DNA of 64,000 nt from Diplonema japonicum (GCA_964019335.1 OZ025659.1:124001-188000); one strand, 5' to 3'. Positions 34,852 to 45,761 are shown, numbered from the stretch's first letter. Notes: generated by a model from the letters alone, not told the origin. Numbers and translations are program-made.

Positions 34852-35552
34852 CTAATTTTTCTTCTTCTTCTTTTTTTTCCCCCTTCTCCCCTTCTCACCC
34901 CCTCCCTACCTTTTTATTTAAAAATTATGTTTCCCATTTCTTGCCTGGTATTTCAAGGGAATAAGGGGGACTATGTTATAAAAAAAAAGGTTTTCTTTTT
35001 GCCTCGGGGGAAAGGATGTAATTTGGGACTTAAAAAAAACTGTCCCAGAGGGAACGGGGGGGGGGGGGGGGTATGGTAAAGGGGGATTAACAAGAAAACA
35101 AGAGAGAAAAAAAAAACACTTTTTTTTTTCCTTTTTTCTTTTTCCTGGGGAAAGAGGAAACGTTGGAGTTTTCTCTCCACCACACAGCAAAAGAGGAACT
35201 GGACGTTGGTTTTGTACGTGCCGGGTAAAACTGTTATCAACGTCCCCCTTTTGTCAAGACAAGTCAAAGACTCGTTTTTCGCAAAAAAAAATTTTTTTTT
35301 TGTATAAAAAAGAATACAAAACCTCAATAATAATAAAAAAAAAGGAGAGGGAGGAGGCACCCTTCCTTCTCTCCTTATATATGTACCACCTTACGAACCT
35401 TCAGCATAAAAAAAAAAAAAAAAGTACCGTACCCCATTTATAAAAATAAAATAAAAACAAGAAACGTGACCGGGTAGGGGGGGGGGGGACAAAGAAAAGA
35501 AAAAAGAAATCGTAGGTGAATGTGCCTTTCCCCCCCTTGCGTCGGGGGTTTT
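34852..35552. other. Spacer with a dispersed repeat copy
   Basis: Between the full kinesin and the Sec7 gene. It holds G18 near 35058-35075, A/T runs, and at 35219-35288 one copy of a repeat also found at 57339-57408. No gene. Confidence 0.7.
35219..35288. repeat. Dispersed repeat A, copy 1
   Basis: About 70 bp, roughly 80% identical by eye to 57339-57408. Both contain the exact 20-mer 'agacaagtcaaagactcgtt' followed by an A-tract, and both begin 'tgccgg'. Each copy lies 370-770 bp upstream of the start of a minus-strand gene. Confidence 0.65.
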
Positions 35553-38446
35553 TTAACCCGGTGAACTCAGAATAGGGTGAGGGGCAGGTGAAGGATGGTT
35601 TGGTGCGGTATCATAACGACTAAACCCCGAGCTTCTTGGCACGCTATGGGTTGTGGTGTGTGTGTCTACCCTACGGTAGCCAAACTCACTATGCCTGCTG
35701 CTAGTCGCATCACCAGGGGAGGTGTTGTGACCCCGAGTTGGGGACGTATGTCTCTTGTACCTTTTTTTTTTTTTTTTTTTTTTTTCCCCTTGAAATACCT
35801 GCATCCACTGTTGACCCAGGATCTGTTCGCATCAACCTGTGCCAAGCTCTCTTCATTGATTTCTGAGTCGGCCCAACCAGGTGCCCCGACGGTTGTTTGA
35901 CCATTTTTGGGGAAGAATTTTTCGGAGGCAAATTTTTTGAGCTCCTCATGCTCCTCTGTCATCTGTTCCCTTTCTTCCCTGAGCTCGTAGTTTTTAGACG
36001 TCATCACTGTGATGTCAGTTTGCAGCTCTGCCGTGGCGCTGTCGCAGTAAAGAAGCTCTTGCCTAAGGGAGATGTTCTGCCTCTTAAAATCCTCGATCTC
36101 CTGCGCTGTTTCTGCGAGCAGCACCTTCTCGTCTTGGAGACGCCGTGTGGAGTACGCGTTTTCATCTTCGATGTCGCCTTTCAACTGTTTCAACACTTCA
36201 CGGGTTTCTCTGACATCGGTGTACTTGGCTCTTCTGTCTTTTTTGACAGAACGCTGCTCGGCAACACGCTTTTGAATGGATTGTATGCGAAGACCGGTTT
36301 TGATATCCTTTTCCCTTTGTTTCTCGCGGGTTTGGAAGGAGAGTTTTTTCGCTGCTCTTTCAAGGACGCCAACTTCGGACTTCAGTACTTCGAGCTCCTC
36401 TTCCAGGATTGTGCATTGTTGCTTTGTATCGTGTTCCTCTGAAGCCCGTCTTTTCTCCGTGGAATTCACATCGCGTTCTGTTCTTGCCATGTGCTGCCCG
36501 AGTCGGATGTTCAAGAGTTCGAGGTCGCGGGTTTCTTGAGCGGTTAATTCTATTTCGATCGACATTTTGCTGGACATGCTAGAAACTGTCTTGAGACTTT
36601 GCAAGGTTTGATCCTTCGTCAACGCGGACTTTCTGATGGAAAAAGCTTGCCTGAACGCGTCGCGGAAAAATCCCCTTCCTTTGTACACTCTTTCGTGAGA
36701 CTCGAATTTCAACGCTACATCCGCGACTGCTACTTGGGACTTCTGATGCTCCGTGTGTTGTTTCTCTTCTGTTAAGACGCCTGTTGTCTGTTCCACCTCA
36801 ACATGTACCTCTTTTAAGATGGATTTTTTACGGTCCATTTGAGACCTTGCGGCCTTGTGTTCCTCCTCGGCGACCATGTGCTTCTCCTCGAGGTTCTCCG
36901 CTCTCAGGTTTTTGACCTCTGTTTTGACCGATTGAACGATTTCTTCCTTAAGAACGAGAGCGTCCTCCCATTCCTTGATCTTCTCTGTCGCATCGTCGAT
37001 GGATTTCAGGTTTGTTTGATACTCATCTTCAAGATGCAATTGTTGCGATCTCATTTCCTCTATTTCAGCTTCTGACTTCGACACTGTGGGATCGTTTAAT
37101 TTGTTTCGTAGATTCTCCATCTCACGTTGCATTGCGGACAGCATGACGGTGGACTTAGCCTCGTTTACCTTCACTGTGTTCACGATGGCTTTGGCCTTTA
37201 AAGCGTAGCGAAGGGTGTTGAGAGTGTCTTCTTTGTTAGACTCCGCAGGGGAGACAGTCGCGATCATCATGGTCTTGGAGTTCCCTCCCAACGACTCCGA
37301 AAGGATCCACGTCAAGGTGGAGTCTCGGTAAGGGGCGATTTGTTTAGGCTGGTTTTTCTTGCGTTGGGAATTCTCAATGAGGATGTCGATGACACGACGG
37401 AGCGTGGAAAGGGAAAGGTTGATCTTGGTTGCCTCTGTAAGAGTCTGACCCTCGGCTTTACTCATTTTGATACGCTCGGATCCTGCGAGATCGACAAGGT
37501 TGATGTGTGCGTAACGCTGTGTTCCCAAGACAGGGTTTTTGGCGGTTAAACAAATTTGGAAAATCGCGTGGGAGCGGGACGAGGTATCGTTCATGGCCGT
37601 TGCGGCTGTGCTTCTGTACTCCATCCCGCTTCTCATGACTGATTTTACGTCGTCAGCAGTTGACAGACCTTTATCCTTGCCCAGCCTTGTGAGGCCTTCG
37701 ACGTAGATTCCGGTAGCAGGAGATGACCTTACTCTGAGCTCTTTGAACTCTTGGTCGTCTTCGCCGTGTACACTGTTCCTTCCCATGTTGAACCCAACGG
37801 AGCTTTTGCGCTTTGATGGGGTGGAGCTGCCTGCTTTGACGGATGTTTTTCTCTTTCCAATGGCAGCTTTCGAGCCTTTTCTGGTCATCTTTGATACGGC
37901 TGGGACGGCTATCTTATCTGTTAAAAGATCCTTCACCTTTTCGTTGTAGATTTCCATGAACGAGACGTCGATATTGTACTCCCACTGCCGTTTTTTCGAT
38001 CTCACTTGTTCTACAGAATCGAAAAGGTAGTCGACCAACCGGGGTGCGACACCAGGATCAGACAGAGATCCGAGCATGGTGTGGGTTTTTCCAGACCCTG
38101 TTTGCCCGTATGCGAATATGCAGGTGTGGTACCCCTTCAAAGCGGCCTCGACAGCGATGGTTCCTGTCTTGTTGAATACTGTTTCTTGTGTGGCGAACGG
38201 TGCCGAGCTGTATTGTTTCTGTTCCTCCGGGATCGACCAGAATGTTTCGTGGAACTCGAACTGATCCTGCAACGCTCCTTGTTGATCGAGAACGTCTACC
38301 TTGCCCCCTTCGTTCATGGACACGACGCTGACTGGGTACTCGTGTGGGTTGTCCCCCAACTCCCTCCGTGCAAACGGACGCACTCTGACCATCACTCTCA
38401 CCGCTGCCTTCTCTGCCTTGTCAGGCTTGCCATCATCGGCCCCCAT
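35553..38446 (-). CDS. Full-length N-terminal-motor kinesin (kinesin-3-like), 951 aa
   Basis: Two exons: 38446-35799 and 35760-35553 (2856 nt). The 38-nt intron is GTATTTCAAGGGG plus an A23 run plus G. The start is the ATG behind an A-tract (MGADDGK). The motor domain (about 15-400) is complete: GQTGSGKT (114-121), switch I NDTSSRSH (about 284-291), switch II DLAGSE (about 317-322), then the relay region and YRDSTLTWILSESLGGNSKT. An insert rich in Lys/Ser (TRKGSKAAIGKRKTSVKAG) follows the MEIYNEKVKDLL segment. Residues 410-880 are coiled coil, and the last ~70 are Ser/Thr/Pro/Arg-rich. The neck and loops suggest a kinesin-3-like plus-end motor, but FHA and PH domains are not visible. It heads a tandem array of shorter copies and is probably their source. 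Confidence 0.9.
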
Positions 38447-38577
38447 ATTTTTTTTCCCCCTTTTCAAATCCCCCACCTTTTTTTCTTCTTTTTTTCTTCC
38501 ACCACAAAAACAAAAAAATGAGAACTTGGGGAGTTGATCTTTTTTTATTTTTTTCCCCTTCCCCCGTCACGGCAGCG

Positions 38578-39519
38578 TCACCTCGCTGGTGGTCTCGCGA
38601 TCGATTTGGTTTTCAAAGCATAGTGGAGAGTGTTTAGAGTGTCCCCTTTGTTAGACTCCGCAGGGGAGACAGTCGCGATCATCATGGTCTTGGAGTTCCC
38701 TCCCAACGACTCCGAAAGGATCCACGTCAAGGTGGAGTCCGTGTAGCCTGTCTTGACGCGTACCGAGCCTGCAAGATCAACCAGGTTGATGCGAGAGTGC
38801 CTTTGTTTCTTCAAGACAGGGTTTGTCGCAGTTAAATCAATTTGTAAAATCATGTGCGAGCGGGATGAGGCAGGCCCCATCCTTGCGTCACGCATGCTCC
38901 TGCTTTCCAGCCCACGTGACATCGCATCCTTCACGTCACCCGCCGACATCAGAGCAAGCTTTGTCACGCCTTCAACCTGTACCCCTTTCCCGGGTGTGCT
39001 TTTCACACGGTTAACGCGTGGGTTTTCTTTGAAAAGATCCCTCACCTTTTCGTTATAGATTTCCATGAACGAGACCTCGACACTGTACTCCCACTGCCCC
39101 TGCTCTGCCTTTGCAATGGACTCGAATAAACTATCAAGAACCATTGGGACGATCCCAGGGTTGTATTTCGAGCCGAACATGGTGTGCGTCTTCCCAGAAC
39201 CCGTTTGCCCGTAAGCAAATATACACGTGTTGTACCCCTTCAAAGCCTCCTCGACAGCAACGGCTCCTGTCTTGTTGAAGACATCTTCTTGTGAAGCAAA
39301 TGGTGCTGAGGTGTACTGCCTCTGTTCCTCCGGGATCGACCAGAAGGTTTCGTGGAACCTAAACTGTCTCTTCACCTCTCTGTCTTGATCAAGAATATCC
39401 ATCTTGCCTCCCCCGTTCATTGACACAATGCTCGCAGCGTACTCATCGGGGCTGTCGGCAAGTTCTCTTGATGAGAAGGGGCGCACCCTGACCATCACAC
39501 GCACTTTATCAGCTTCCAT
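38578..39519 (-). CDS. Truncated kinesin motor paralogue with internal deletion, 313 aa
   Basis: Open single exon covering only the motor domain. P-loop GQTGSGKTHT is intact. Switch I reads MGPASSRSH, with the conserved Asn replaced. Switch II reads DLAGSV instead of DLAGSE. After VRVK about 45 residues are missing in frame, corresponding to loop 11, helix alpha-4 and loop 12 (the microtubule-binding relay), and the sequence resumes at TGYTDSTLTWIL. The frame ends at LKTKSIARPPAR with no neck coil or tail. The frame stays open, but it probably cannot work as a motor. It may be a decaying copy or a dominant-negative-type protein; the sequence alone does not decide. Confidence 0.7.
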   Translation of the reverse strand: MEADKVRVMVRVRPFSSRELADSPDEYAASIVSMNGGGKMDILDQDREVKRQFRFHETFWSIPEEQRQYTSAPFASQEDVFNKTGAVAVEEALKGYNTCIFAYGQTGSGKTHTMFGSKYNPGIVPMVLDSLFESIAKAEQGQWEYSVEVSFMEIYNEKVRDLFKENPRVNRVKSTPGKGVQVEGVTKLALMSAGDVKDAMSRGLESRSMRDARMGPASSRSHMILQIDLTATNPVLKKQRHSRINLVDLAGSVRVKTGYTDSTLTWILSESLGGNSKTMMIATVSPAESNKGDTLNTLHYALKTKSIARPPAR

Positions 39520-40107
39520 ACCCCACTCTTCTCCTTAAGAAAAGAATATGTAGAACAACATCTGAAATGTTATCTTTTTTCTTTTCTCCCCCCCCCCCCA
39601 GAAAACACATCATTAAAAAAAGCGCAGGTTTTTTTTCCTATCGCCCTTGTGGTTCCCTCTTGTAAAATCACCACTGTATTTTGCCCGAGTATCGGCACGG
39701 GGATGTTTTTTTTTTTTTTTTTTTTTTTTTTTGATGGCCTAGAACGGGGAGGTAAGCCAACACGTTTCTCGCAGACCCTCTTACGTCTTCAAGACAGGGT
39801 TTGTCGCAGCAAGTTTTATCATGAAAAGGGCGGCACGCTGACCATCACATGGATGTATCAACTCCTACTCTTCTTTGCTCAAGAATTCTTCTTGTAAAAG
39901 AAGACCAAGACGCTGAAGCTGTTGGTTCCCTTTCTTTTTTTCTCTATTTTTTTTCTCATAATAGTACCCCTGGGAAAATGGAGGTGTTTTTTTTTTTTTT
40001 TTTTTTTTTTTAATTTTGTGTTTTCCTCATTTTGTTTTCTTCCCTCATGTTTGCCTTCTTGTATAAATCACTACTGTTTTTTTTCTTCTCTTTTTTTTTT
40101 TTCTTCC
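39520..40107. other. Spacer within the kinesin array
   Basis: T-runs (about 39705-39732, 39987-40010) and, at 39783-39875, a small kinesin relic listed separately. No intact gene. Confidence 0.7.
39783..39875 (-). pseudogene. Kinesin motor relic
   Basis: About 45 bp matches the part of the motor gene encoding TATNPVLKKQ ('cttcaagacagggtttgtcg'). It is joined directly to about 45 bp resembling the first codons and start of the paralogues ('gctgaccatcacatgg'). The whole middle of the motor is gone, so this is a sixth, almost erased copy made by a large internal deletion. Confidence 0.6.
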
Positions 40108-41172
40108 TCACTTCATAGGCCCTACGACTTTGGAGAGGAAGCGAAGCGAACTGTAAGTTTCGTCTCTGTGACGTTCCGCAGGGGAGACAGTCGCGATCAT
40201 CATGGTCTTGGAGTTCCCTCCCAACGACTCCGAAAGGATCCACGTCAAGGTGGAGTCTCGGTAAGCGACGTATTTTTTCTTATTGGGGGAACATTTCTCA
40301 GCCAAGGTGCAAAGAACACGCCCGAGAGCGTTTAGGGATACAGCGGTACTCATAAACCCTCTATAATCAATAATGCTTGGACAGTGGCTCCTTACGCGCT
40401 CCGAGCCTGCAAGATCAACCAGGTTGATGCGAGAGTGCCTTTGTTTCTTCAAGACAGGGTTTGTCGCAGTTAAATCAATTTGTAAAATCAAGGACGACCG
40501 GGATGAGGTACAGGCTAACCTTGAGTACCGTATGCATCTGTTTTCCAGCCCACGTGACAGCACAACCTCCACGTCACCCGCCGACATCAGAGTAAGCTTT
40601 GTCAGGCCTTCTAGCTGTGCCCCTTTCCCGGGCGATCGTTTCACAACACTGCAGTCTTCTTTGAAAAGATCCCTCGCTTCATTGTTATAGATTTCCATGA
40701 ACGAGACCTCGACACTGTACTCCCACTGCCCCTGCTCTGCCTTTGCAATGGACTCGAATAAACTATCAAGAACCATTGGGACTATCCCAGGGTTGTATTT
40801 CGAGCCGAACATGGTGTGCGTCTTCCCAGAACCCGTTTGCCCGTAAGCAAATATACACGTGTTGTACCCCTTCAAAGCCTCCTCGACAGCAACGGCTCCT
40901 GTCTTGTTGAAGACATCTTCTTGTGAAGCAAATGGTGCTGAGGTGTACTGCCTCTGTTCCTCCGGGATCGACCAGAAGGTTTCGTGGAAACTAAACTGTC
41001 TCTCCACCTCTCTGTCTTGATCAAGAATATCTACCCTGCCTCCCCCGTTCATTGACACAATGCTCGCAGCGTACTCATCGGGGCTGTCGGCAAGTTCTCT
41101 TGATGAGAAGGGGCGCACTCTGACCATCACACGCACTTTATCAACTTCCATACCCCCCCCCGTGTCCCCCAT
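40108..41172 (-). CDS. Motor-only kinesin paralogue with intact frame, 354 aa
   Basis: Open from MGDTGGGMEVDKVRV; the array-wide start MEVDK at 41151 is the alternative. It ends at LSKVVGPMK with no tail. P-loop GQTGSGKTHT and switch II DLAGSE are kept. Switch I reads LACTSSRSS, so the Asn and the final His of NxxSSRSH are both replaced. The relay region is diverged (SHCPSIIDYRGFMSTAVSLNALGRVL) but not deleted. It can probably bind nucleotide, while hydrolysis is doubtful because the His/Ser of switch I position the water in known kinesins. It is the best preserved of the short copies and could still be expressed. Confidence 0.7.
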   Translation of the reverse strand: MGDTGGGMEVDKVRVMVRVRPFSSRELADSPDEYAASIVSMNGGGRVDILDQDREVERQFSFHETFWSIPEEQRQYTSAPFASQEDVFNKTGAVAVEEALKGYNTCIFAYGQTGSGKTHTMFGSKYNPGIVPMVLDSLFESIAKAEQGQWEYSVEVSFMEIYNNEARDLFKEDCSVVKRSPGKGAQLEGLTKLTLMSAGDVEVVLSRGLENRCIRYSRLACTSSRSSLILQIDLTATNPVLKKQRHSRINLVDLAGSERVRSHCPSIIDYRGFMSTAVSLNALGRVLCTLAEKCSPNKKKYVAYRDSTLTWILSESLGGNSKTMMIATVSPAERHRDETYSSLRFLSKVVGPMK

Positions 41173-41272
41173 CTTGGAAGAAGAAAGAACAAGAGGTGAA
41201 CTCTTTAAATCCTCCGGTGTGCGTTTCAAAAAAAAATAAAATAAAAAAAAGGAAAAGTAACTGTGGTGTCGC

Positions 41273-42314
41273 TCATGGCAGCGTCACCTCGTTCACTTTT
41301 GGTGTGTTCACGATCGCTTTGAACTTGGAGAGGAAGCGAAGTGTATTGCAGGTGTCGTCTCTGTTAGACTCCGCAGGGGAGACAGTCGCGATCATCATGG
41401 TCTTGGAGTTCCCTCCCAACGACTCCGAAAGGATCCACGTCAACAAGGAGTCGCGGTAAGGGGGCATTTTTTTAGATGAACCTTCATCAATTAAGGTATC
41501 AACAACATTGCGTAGAATGGTAATCGGGGGAGGTAGCTTATGACCGGCAGTACAAACGGTGTGCTCTGAGCCTGCTCAACCAGGTTGATGCGAGAGTGCC
41601 TTTGTTTCTTCAAGACAGGGTTTGTCGCAGTTAAATCAATTTGTAAAATCAGGGACGACCGGGATGGGGTGCCCCCCATCCTTGCATTCCACAAGCTCAT
41701 GTTTAACACCCCACGTGACATCGCAGCCTTCGCGTCACCTGCCGACATCAGAGTAAGCTTTGTCACGCCTTCAACCTGTACCCCTTTCCCGGGTGAGAAT
41801 CTCACACTATGAAATCCTTCTAGATTTACTTTGAAGAGATCCTTTATCTTTTTGTTTTGGATCTCTATGAACGAGACCCCAACACTGTACTCCCACTGCT
41901 CTGCCTTTGCAATGGACTCGAATAAACTATCAAGAACCATTGGGACTATCCCAGGGTTGTATTTCGAGCCGAACATGGTGTGCGTCTTCCCAGAACCCGT
42001 TTGCCCGTAAGCAAATATACACGTGTTGTACCCCTTCAAAGCCTCCTCGACAGCAACGGCTCCTGTCTTGTTGAAGACATCTTCTTGTGAAGCAAATGGT
42101 GCTGAGGTGTACTGCCTCTGTTCCTCCGGGATCGACCAGAAGGTTTCGTGGAACTAAACTGTCTCTTCACCTCTCTGTCTTGATCAAGAATATCTACCCT
42201 GCCTCCCCCGTTCATTGACACAATGCTCGCAGCGTACTCATCGGGGCTGTCGGCAAGTTCTCTTGATGAGAAGGGGCGCTCCCTGACCATCACACGCACT
42301 TTATCAGCTTCCAT
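41273..42314 (-). pseudogene. Kinesin motor pseudogene with frameshifts
   Basis: Starts normally (MEADKVRVMVRERPF). A one-base deletion near 42152, in a short A run, shifts the frame before FHETFW. The P-loop segment lies in another frame, Gly-Gln is missing from KAEQWEYSV, switch I is MGGTPSRSS, and a second frame loss follows RINLV near 41580. The C-terminal part (PYRDSLLTWILSESLGG) is again in a separate frame. It is not expected to give a working protein. Confidence 0.8.
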
Positions 42315-42473
42315 GTCCTCTCCCGTGTCCCTCTTGGTAGATGAAAAAGAAGTGAACTCTTTAAACACGGTTCTTTTCCTCCCGTGTGCTAGAAAACACG
42401 AACAGAATAGTATTCTTTTAAGGTATAGCGTCCCCGAAAAAAAGGAGGGAGGGGTAAACCTCACTACAGCGTC

Positions 42474-43538
42474 ACCTCGTTCACTTTTGGTGTGTTCACG
42501 ATCGCTTTGAACTTGGAGAGGAAGCGAAGTGTATTGCAGGTGTCTTCTCTGTTAGACTCCGCAGGGGAGACAGTCGCGATCATCATGGTCTTGGAGTTCC
42601 CTCCCAACGACTCCGAAAGGATCCACGTCAACATAGATTCTCGGTGCTATTTTTTTGGAAGAAACATCGGTTAAGGTATCAACAACACGGCGTAGAGTGG
42701 TAAGGGAGAGATTCATACTCACGGCATGGTGCAGTGTCACTCCGCTGCAGCTCATTTTGATGCGCTCGGAGCCTGCAAGACCAACCAGGTTGATGCGAGA
42801 GTGCCTTTGTTTCTTCAAGACAGGGTTTGTCGCAGTTAAATCAATTTGTAAAATCATGTGCGAGCGGGATGAGGTGGACCCCATCCTTGCGTCACGCATG
42901 CTCCTGCTTTCCACCCCACGTGACATCGCATCCTTCACGTCACCCGCCGACATCAGAGCAAGCTTTGTCAGGCCTTCAACCTGTACCCCTTTCCCGGGTG
43001 AATTCTTCACACGGTAAACGGGTTTGCTTTTCACACGATGATTTTCTTCAAAAAGATCCTTTACTGTTTCGTTGTAAATTTCCATGAACGAGACCTCGAC
43101 ACTGTACTCCCACTGCCCCTGCTCTGCCTTTGCAATGGACTCGAATAAACTATCAAGAACCATTGGGACGATCCCAGGGTTGTATTTCGAGCCGAACATG
43201 GTGTGCGTCTTCCCAGAACCCGTTTGCCCGTAAGCAAATATACACGTGTTGTACCCCTTCAAAGCCTCCTCGACAGCAACGGCTCCTGTCTTGTTGAAGA
43301 CATCTTCTTGTGAAGCAAATGGTGCTGAGGTGTACTGCCTCTGTTCCTCCGGGATCGACCAGAAGGTTTCGTGGAAACTAAACTGTCTCTCCACCTCTCT
43401 GTCTTGATCAAGCAGATCCACCTTGCCTTCCCCGTTCATTGACATAATGCTTGCAGCGTACTCATCGGGGCTCAAGGCGATATCTCTACGCGAAAAGGGG
43501 CGCACCCTGACCATCACACGCACTTTATCAACTTCCAT
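42474..43538 (-). pseudogene. Kinesin motor copy with frameshift and mutated switch II
   Basis: Open from MEVDKVRVMVRVRPF with an intact GQTGSGKTHT. Switch I is MGSTSSRSH (Asn lost) and switch II is GLAGSE, where the conserved Asp is Gly. After SSKKIAP a deletion of about four bases near 42640 shifts the frame, so reading stops at 42552 after an out-of-frame tail. The original C-terminal codons are still recognisable down to a TAG at 42474. Its last ~80 bp are nearly identical to the end of the neighbouring pseudogene (41283-41360). Confidence 0.75.
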
Positions 43539-43855
43539 CCCCCCTCCCCCCCCCCCCCCCTCTCCTATTTGCTTTTTATCTCAGAAAAGAGGGGGATGTA
43601 AAGAACGTTAGAATTTGGAAGGGGGGGGGGGGTGTCCTATTAGACCCATGCAAGCTACAAGGTGTGAAGCTCCGGGAGAAAAGAAGAATGACTTTGGTTG
43701 CTTCATAAACCGTACGAGCAACTTCTTGAAGAAAAGAAAGAAAAAAAAAAAAAAAAGAGACATTTTAAGGGTACCTGCGGTATGTGGCAGGACGCCTAAA
43801 GAAGAAAAAGAAAGTCAGAGAGAAAAGAATGAATTAAAAAAAAACCCCCCCATTC
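43539..43855. other. Spacer with a dispersed repeat copy
   Basis: C-rich leader of the last kinesin copy, a G13 run near 43620, then dispersed repeat B at 43757-43800. No gene. Confidence 0.7.
43757..43800. repeat. Dispersed repeat B, copy 1
   Basis: Similar to 49137-49180. The shared core is CCTGC, (G/A)GTATGTG, (G/A)CAGGA(T)CGCCTAAA. CCTGC and GCAGG (43774-43778, 43787-43791) can pair around a loop holding GTATGT. Both copies lie about 220 bp upstream of a minus-strand start codon. Confidence 0.55.
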
Positions 43856-44902
43856 CTACTGGTCCCAGGAGTACGTGACTCCGATCTGTTTTCTAATCTC
43901 TTGGCTGACCTTTGCCACGATGAGGGTCTCGTCCAAAGGTGCCTCGGCACACTCTTTCAAACCTTTTTCCAGCGCGCTCTGAACGGCAAGCACCTCGTGA
44001 ACAAACCCTTGCGACCCGATAAAATTATAACCCGGAGCAAGACCGCAGTGCGGCGGGTCAAGCGGGCGGGTGGTTGTGGTTTTGACGGCACCAAGAAGCA
44101 GGGGGTCGTTGCTGCCTTGAGGAACCAGCTTAGTTGTGAGAGTATCAGGGCAATGAGACGGTGTGGGCACATGAATGATTCCATTTTTCCCAGTTACATG
44201 AGTATCGTTGGTGAGAGTACAAGTGGTGGCGGCTTGAATCTGAGCCACTGCACCACAACTAAATGTCAATGTTGCAGCAACAAAATCATCCACGCCTGTG
44301 GAAGCGAGTGTGCCAGTGGCTTGAACTTTAACAGGTTCACCTAGAAGCATGACGACCCAATTGAGCGGGTATACTCCAACGTCTAGTAAGGCACCGCCTG
44401 CTAATTCTTTTTCGAAGATTCTCCCGGTTTGGGGGCCGTTTCCTGCGTTAAACCCAAAACTGCTCCACACCGAGACGAGTTTGCCGAGGTCGTTCTCCGC
44501 CACTTTTTTAGCTTCTCTAACCGTCGGGAAGAATCGTGTCCAGACACCTTCCATGAGAAAAACGTTTTTTTCCCTCGCTTTCGCGACGCACTTCTCGGTT
44601 TGCCACATTGTAGGGCACAGTGGCTTCTCACAGAGAACGTTCTTGCTGTTCTCCAGTGCTTGCATCACGCACTCGAAGTGGTGGGAGTGCGGGGTGGCGA
44701 TGTAGATTATGTCGATGTTGGAGTCCGCGTAGATTTGCTCGTACGAGTTGTAGTGTCGTTTGAAGCCGTGTTGCTTTGCAAACCTTTCAGCGTTTTCCTC
44801 AGAGCGCGACGCAACTGCTTCCAAGACACCACCTGCTTTTGCAATCGCCAGCGCAAAATCATTCGCTATTTTCCCGGTTGAAATTATCCCCCAGCGCGTC
44901 AT
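43856..44902 (-). CDS. Gfo/Idh/MocA-family NAD(P)-dependent oxidoreductase, 348 aa
   Basis: Intronless. Starts MTRWGIISTGKIANDFALAI, the Rossmann fingerprint of the family. CEKPL (residues 91-95) supplies the catalytic Lys of the EKP motif, and GGALLDVGVYPLNW (169-182) supplies the second conserved block with Asp and Tyr. Length is typical. It most resembles trans-1,2-dihydrobenzene-1,2-diol dehydrogenase/xylose dehydrogenase (DHDH) proteins, which oxidise sugars or dihydrodiols with NADP. Substrate cannot be fixed from sequence. No signal peptide, so presumably cytosolic. The kinesin array lies downstream and L26 upstream, with no functional link apparent. Confidence 0.9.
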   Translation of the reverse strand: MTRWGIISTGKIANDFALAIAKAGGVLEAVASRSEENAERFAKQHGFKRHYNSYEQIYADSNIDIIYIATPHSHHFECVMQALENSKNVLCEKPLCPTMWQTEKCVAKAREKNVFLMEGVWTRFFPTVREAKKVAENDLGKLVSVWSSFGFNAGNGPQTGRIFEKELAGGALLDVGVYPLNWVVMLLGEPVKVQATGTLASTGVDDFVAATLTFSCGAVAQIQAATTCTLTNDTHVTGKNGIIHVPTPSHCPDTLTTKLVPQGSNDPLLLGAVKTTTTRPLDPPHCGLAPGYNFIGSQGFVHEVLAVQSALEKGLKECAEAPLDETLIVAKVSQEIRKQIGVTYSWDQ

Positions 44903-45084
44903 CGTGTATTGTGTTTCCTCCCTCCTTTTTTTTCCTCTTTTTTTTTCTCTTTTTTCTCCTTTTTTTTAGAGGATTTCTTCTTTTTTTCTTCTGACGGAGG
45001 ATGGAGCAAAATAGTTTTTTTTTTTTTTTTAAAAAAAAGAGGAAACTTTTTTTTTCCCCTCCACCCTTTCGACCCCCGATTGGG

Positions 45085-45124
<40 letters not shown>

Positions 45125-45303
45125 ACGAGGAAGGCGAACGGTTACAGTAAAAAAAAAAAGAAATCTTACATAAAAAACTCTTTATGATGAAGGGAGTTGG
45201 GGGGGGCATGACCAAAAAAAAAAAAAAAAAAAAAAAAGCCGGAAAAAAATAAAATAGAACACACTACTTACCTAACCTAGCTTCAAAAAAATGAACGGGG
45301 TGC
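44903..45303. other. Spacer with A39 run
   Basis: Alternating T- and A-rich blocks, including A39 (45085-45123) and a second A-tract near 45214-45236. No gene seen. Confidence 0.7.
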
Positions 45304-45761
45304 TTAATCGACGTCCTGGTGCATGTCAGCAGCTGAGAGCTTTCCCTTGGCGGCGTTGGCCGACCTGTCCTTGCGCGCCAGAAGCTTCTTCCTGTCGTTG
45401 TCCATCTTCAGCTTGATGATCTGAACGTTGGAGGGGTGGACAGGGATCTGCACGGAACCACCGTTGGCCTTCTCACGGGTGATCTTGTCAACGTGGATGA
45501 CCCACTTCTTACGGTACACACAGGTGATCTTACCGTCACGGCCCTTCTGCGAACCCCTCACGATCTTGACCTGTTTTTGATTTTTTTTTTCTTCTTCTTT
45601 TGCACCCATACCTCGTCCTCCTTGCGGACGGGGAGGCACCTCACGTTGTGCTTGGCACGGAGGTCCTTGGAGAGCGAAGCGCTCATGATGACCCTCCTCA
45701 CGTGGCTGGGGGCGGTGAAGTGCGCCTTGCGCTGCTTACGGCGGCTGATGGTCTTGGTCAT
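45304..45761 (-). CDS. RPL26: 60S ribosomal protein L26 (uL24), copy 1, 138 aa
   Basis: Two exons, 45761-45612 and 45570-45304 (417 nt), with a 41-nt intron GTATGG...AAACAG. The protein starts [20 protein letters not shown] and continues [20 protein letters not shown]. After the splice comes [15 protein letters not shown], the KOW motif, then [20 protein letters not shown] and [11 protein letters not shown]. The C-terminus ends [10 protein letters not shown]. Length and order match eukaryotic L26, which sits near the exit tunnel of the large subunit. It is tandem with a second copy about 160 bp away; the exons are almost identical up to KDRS and then diverge. Confidence 0.97.
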
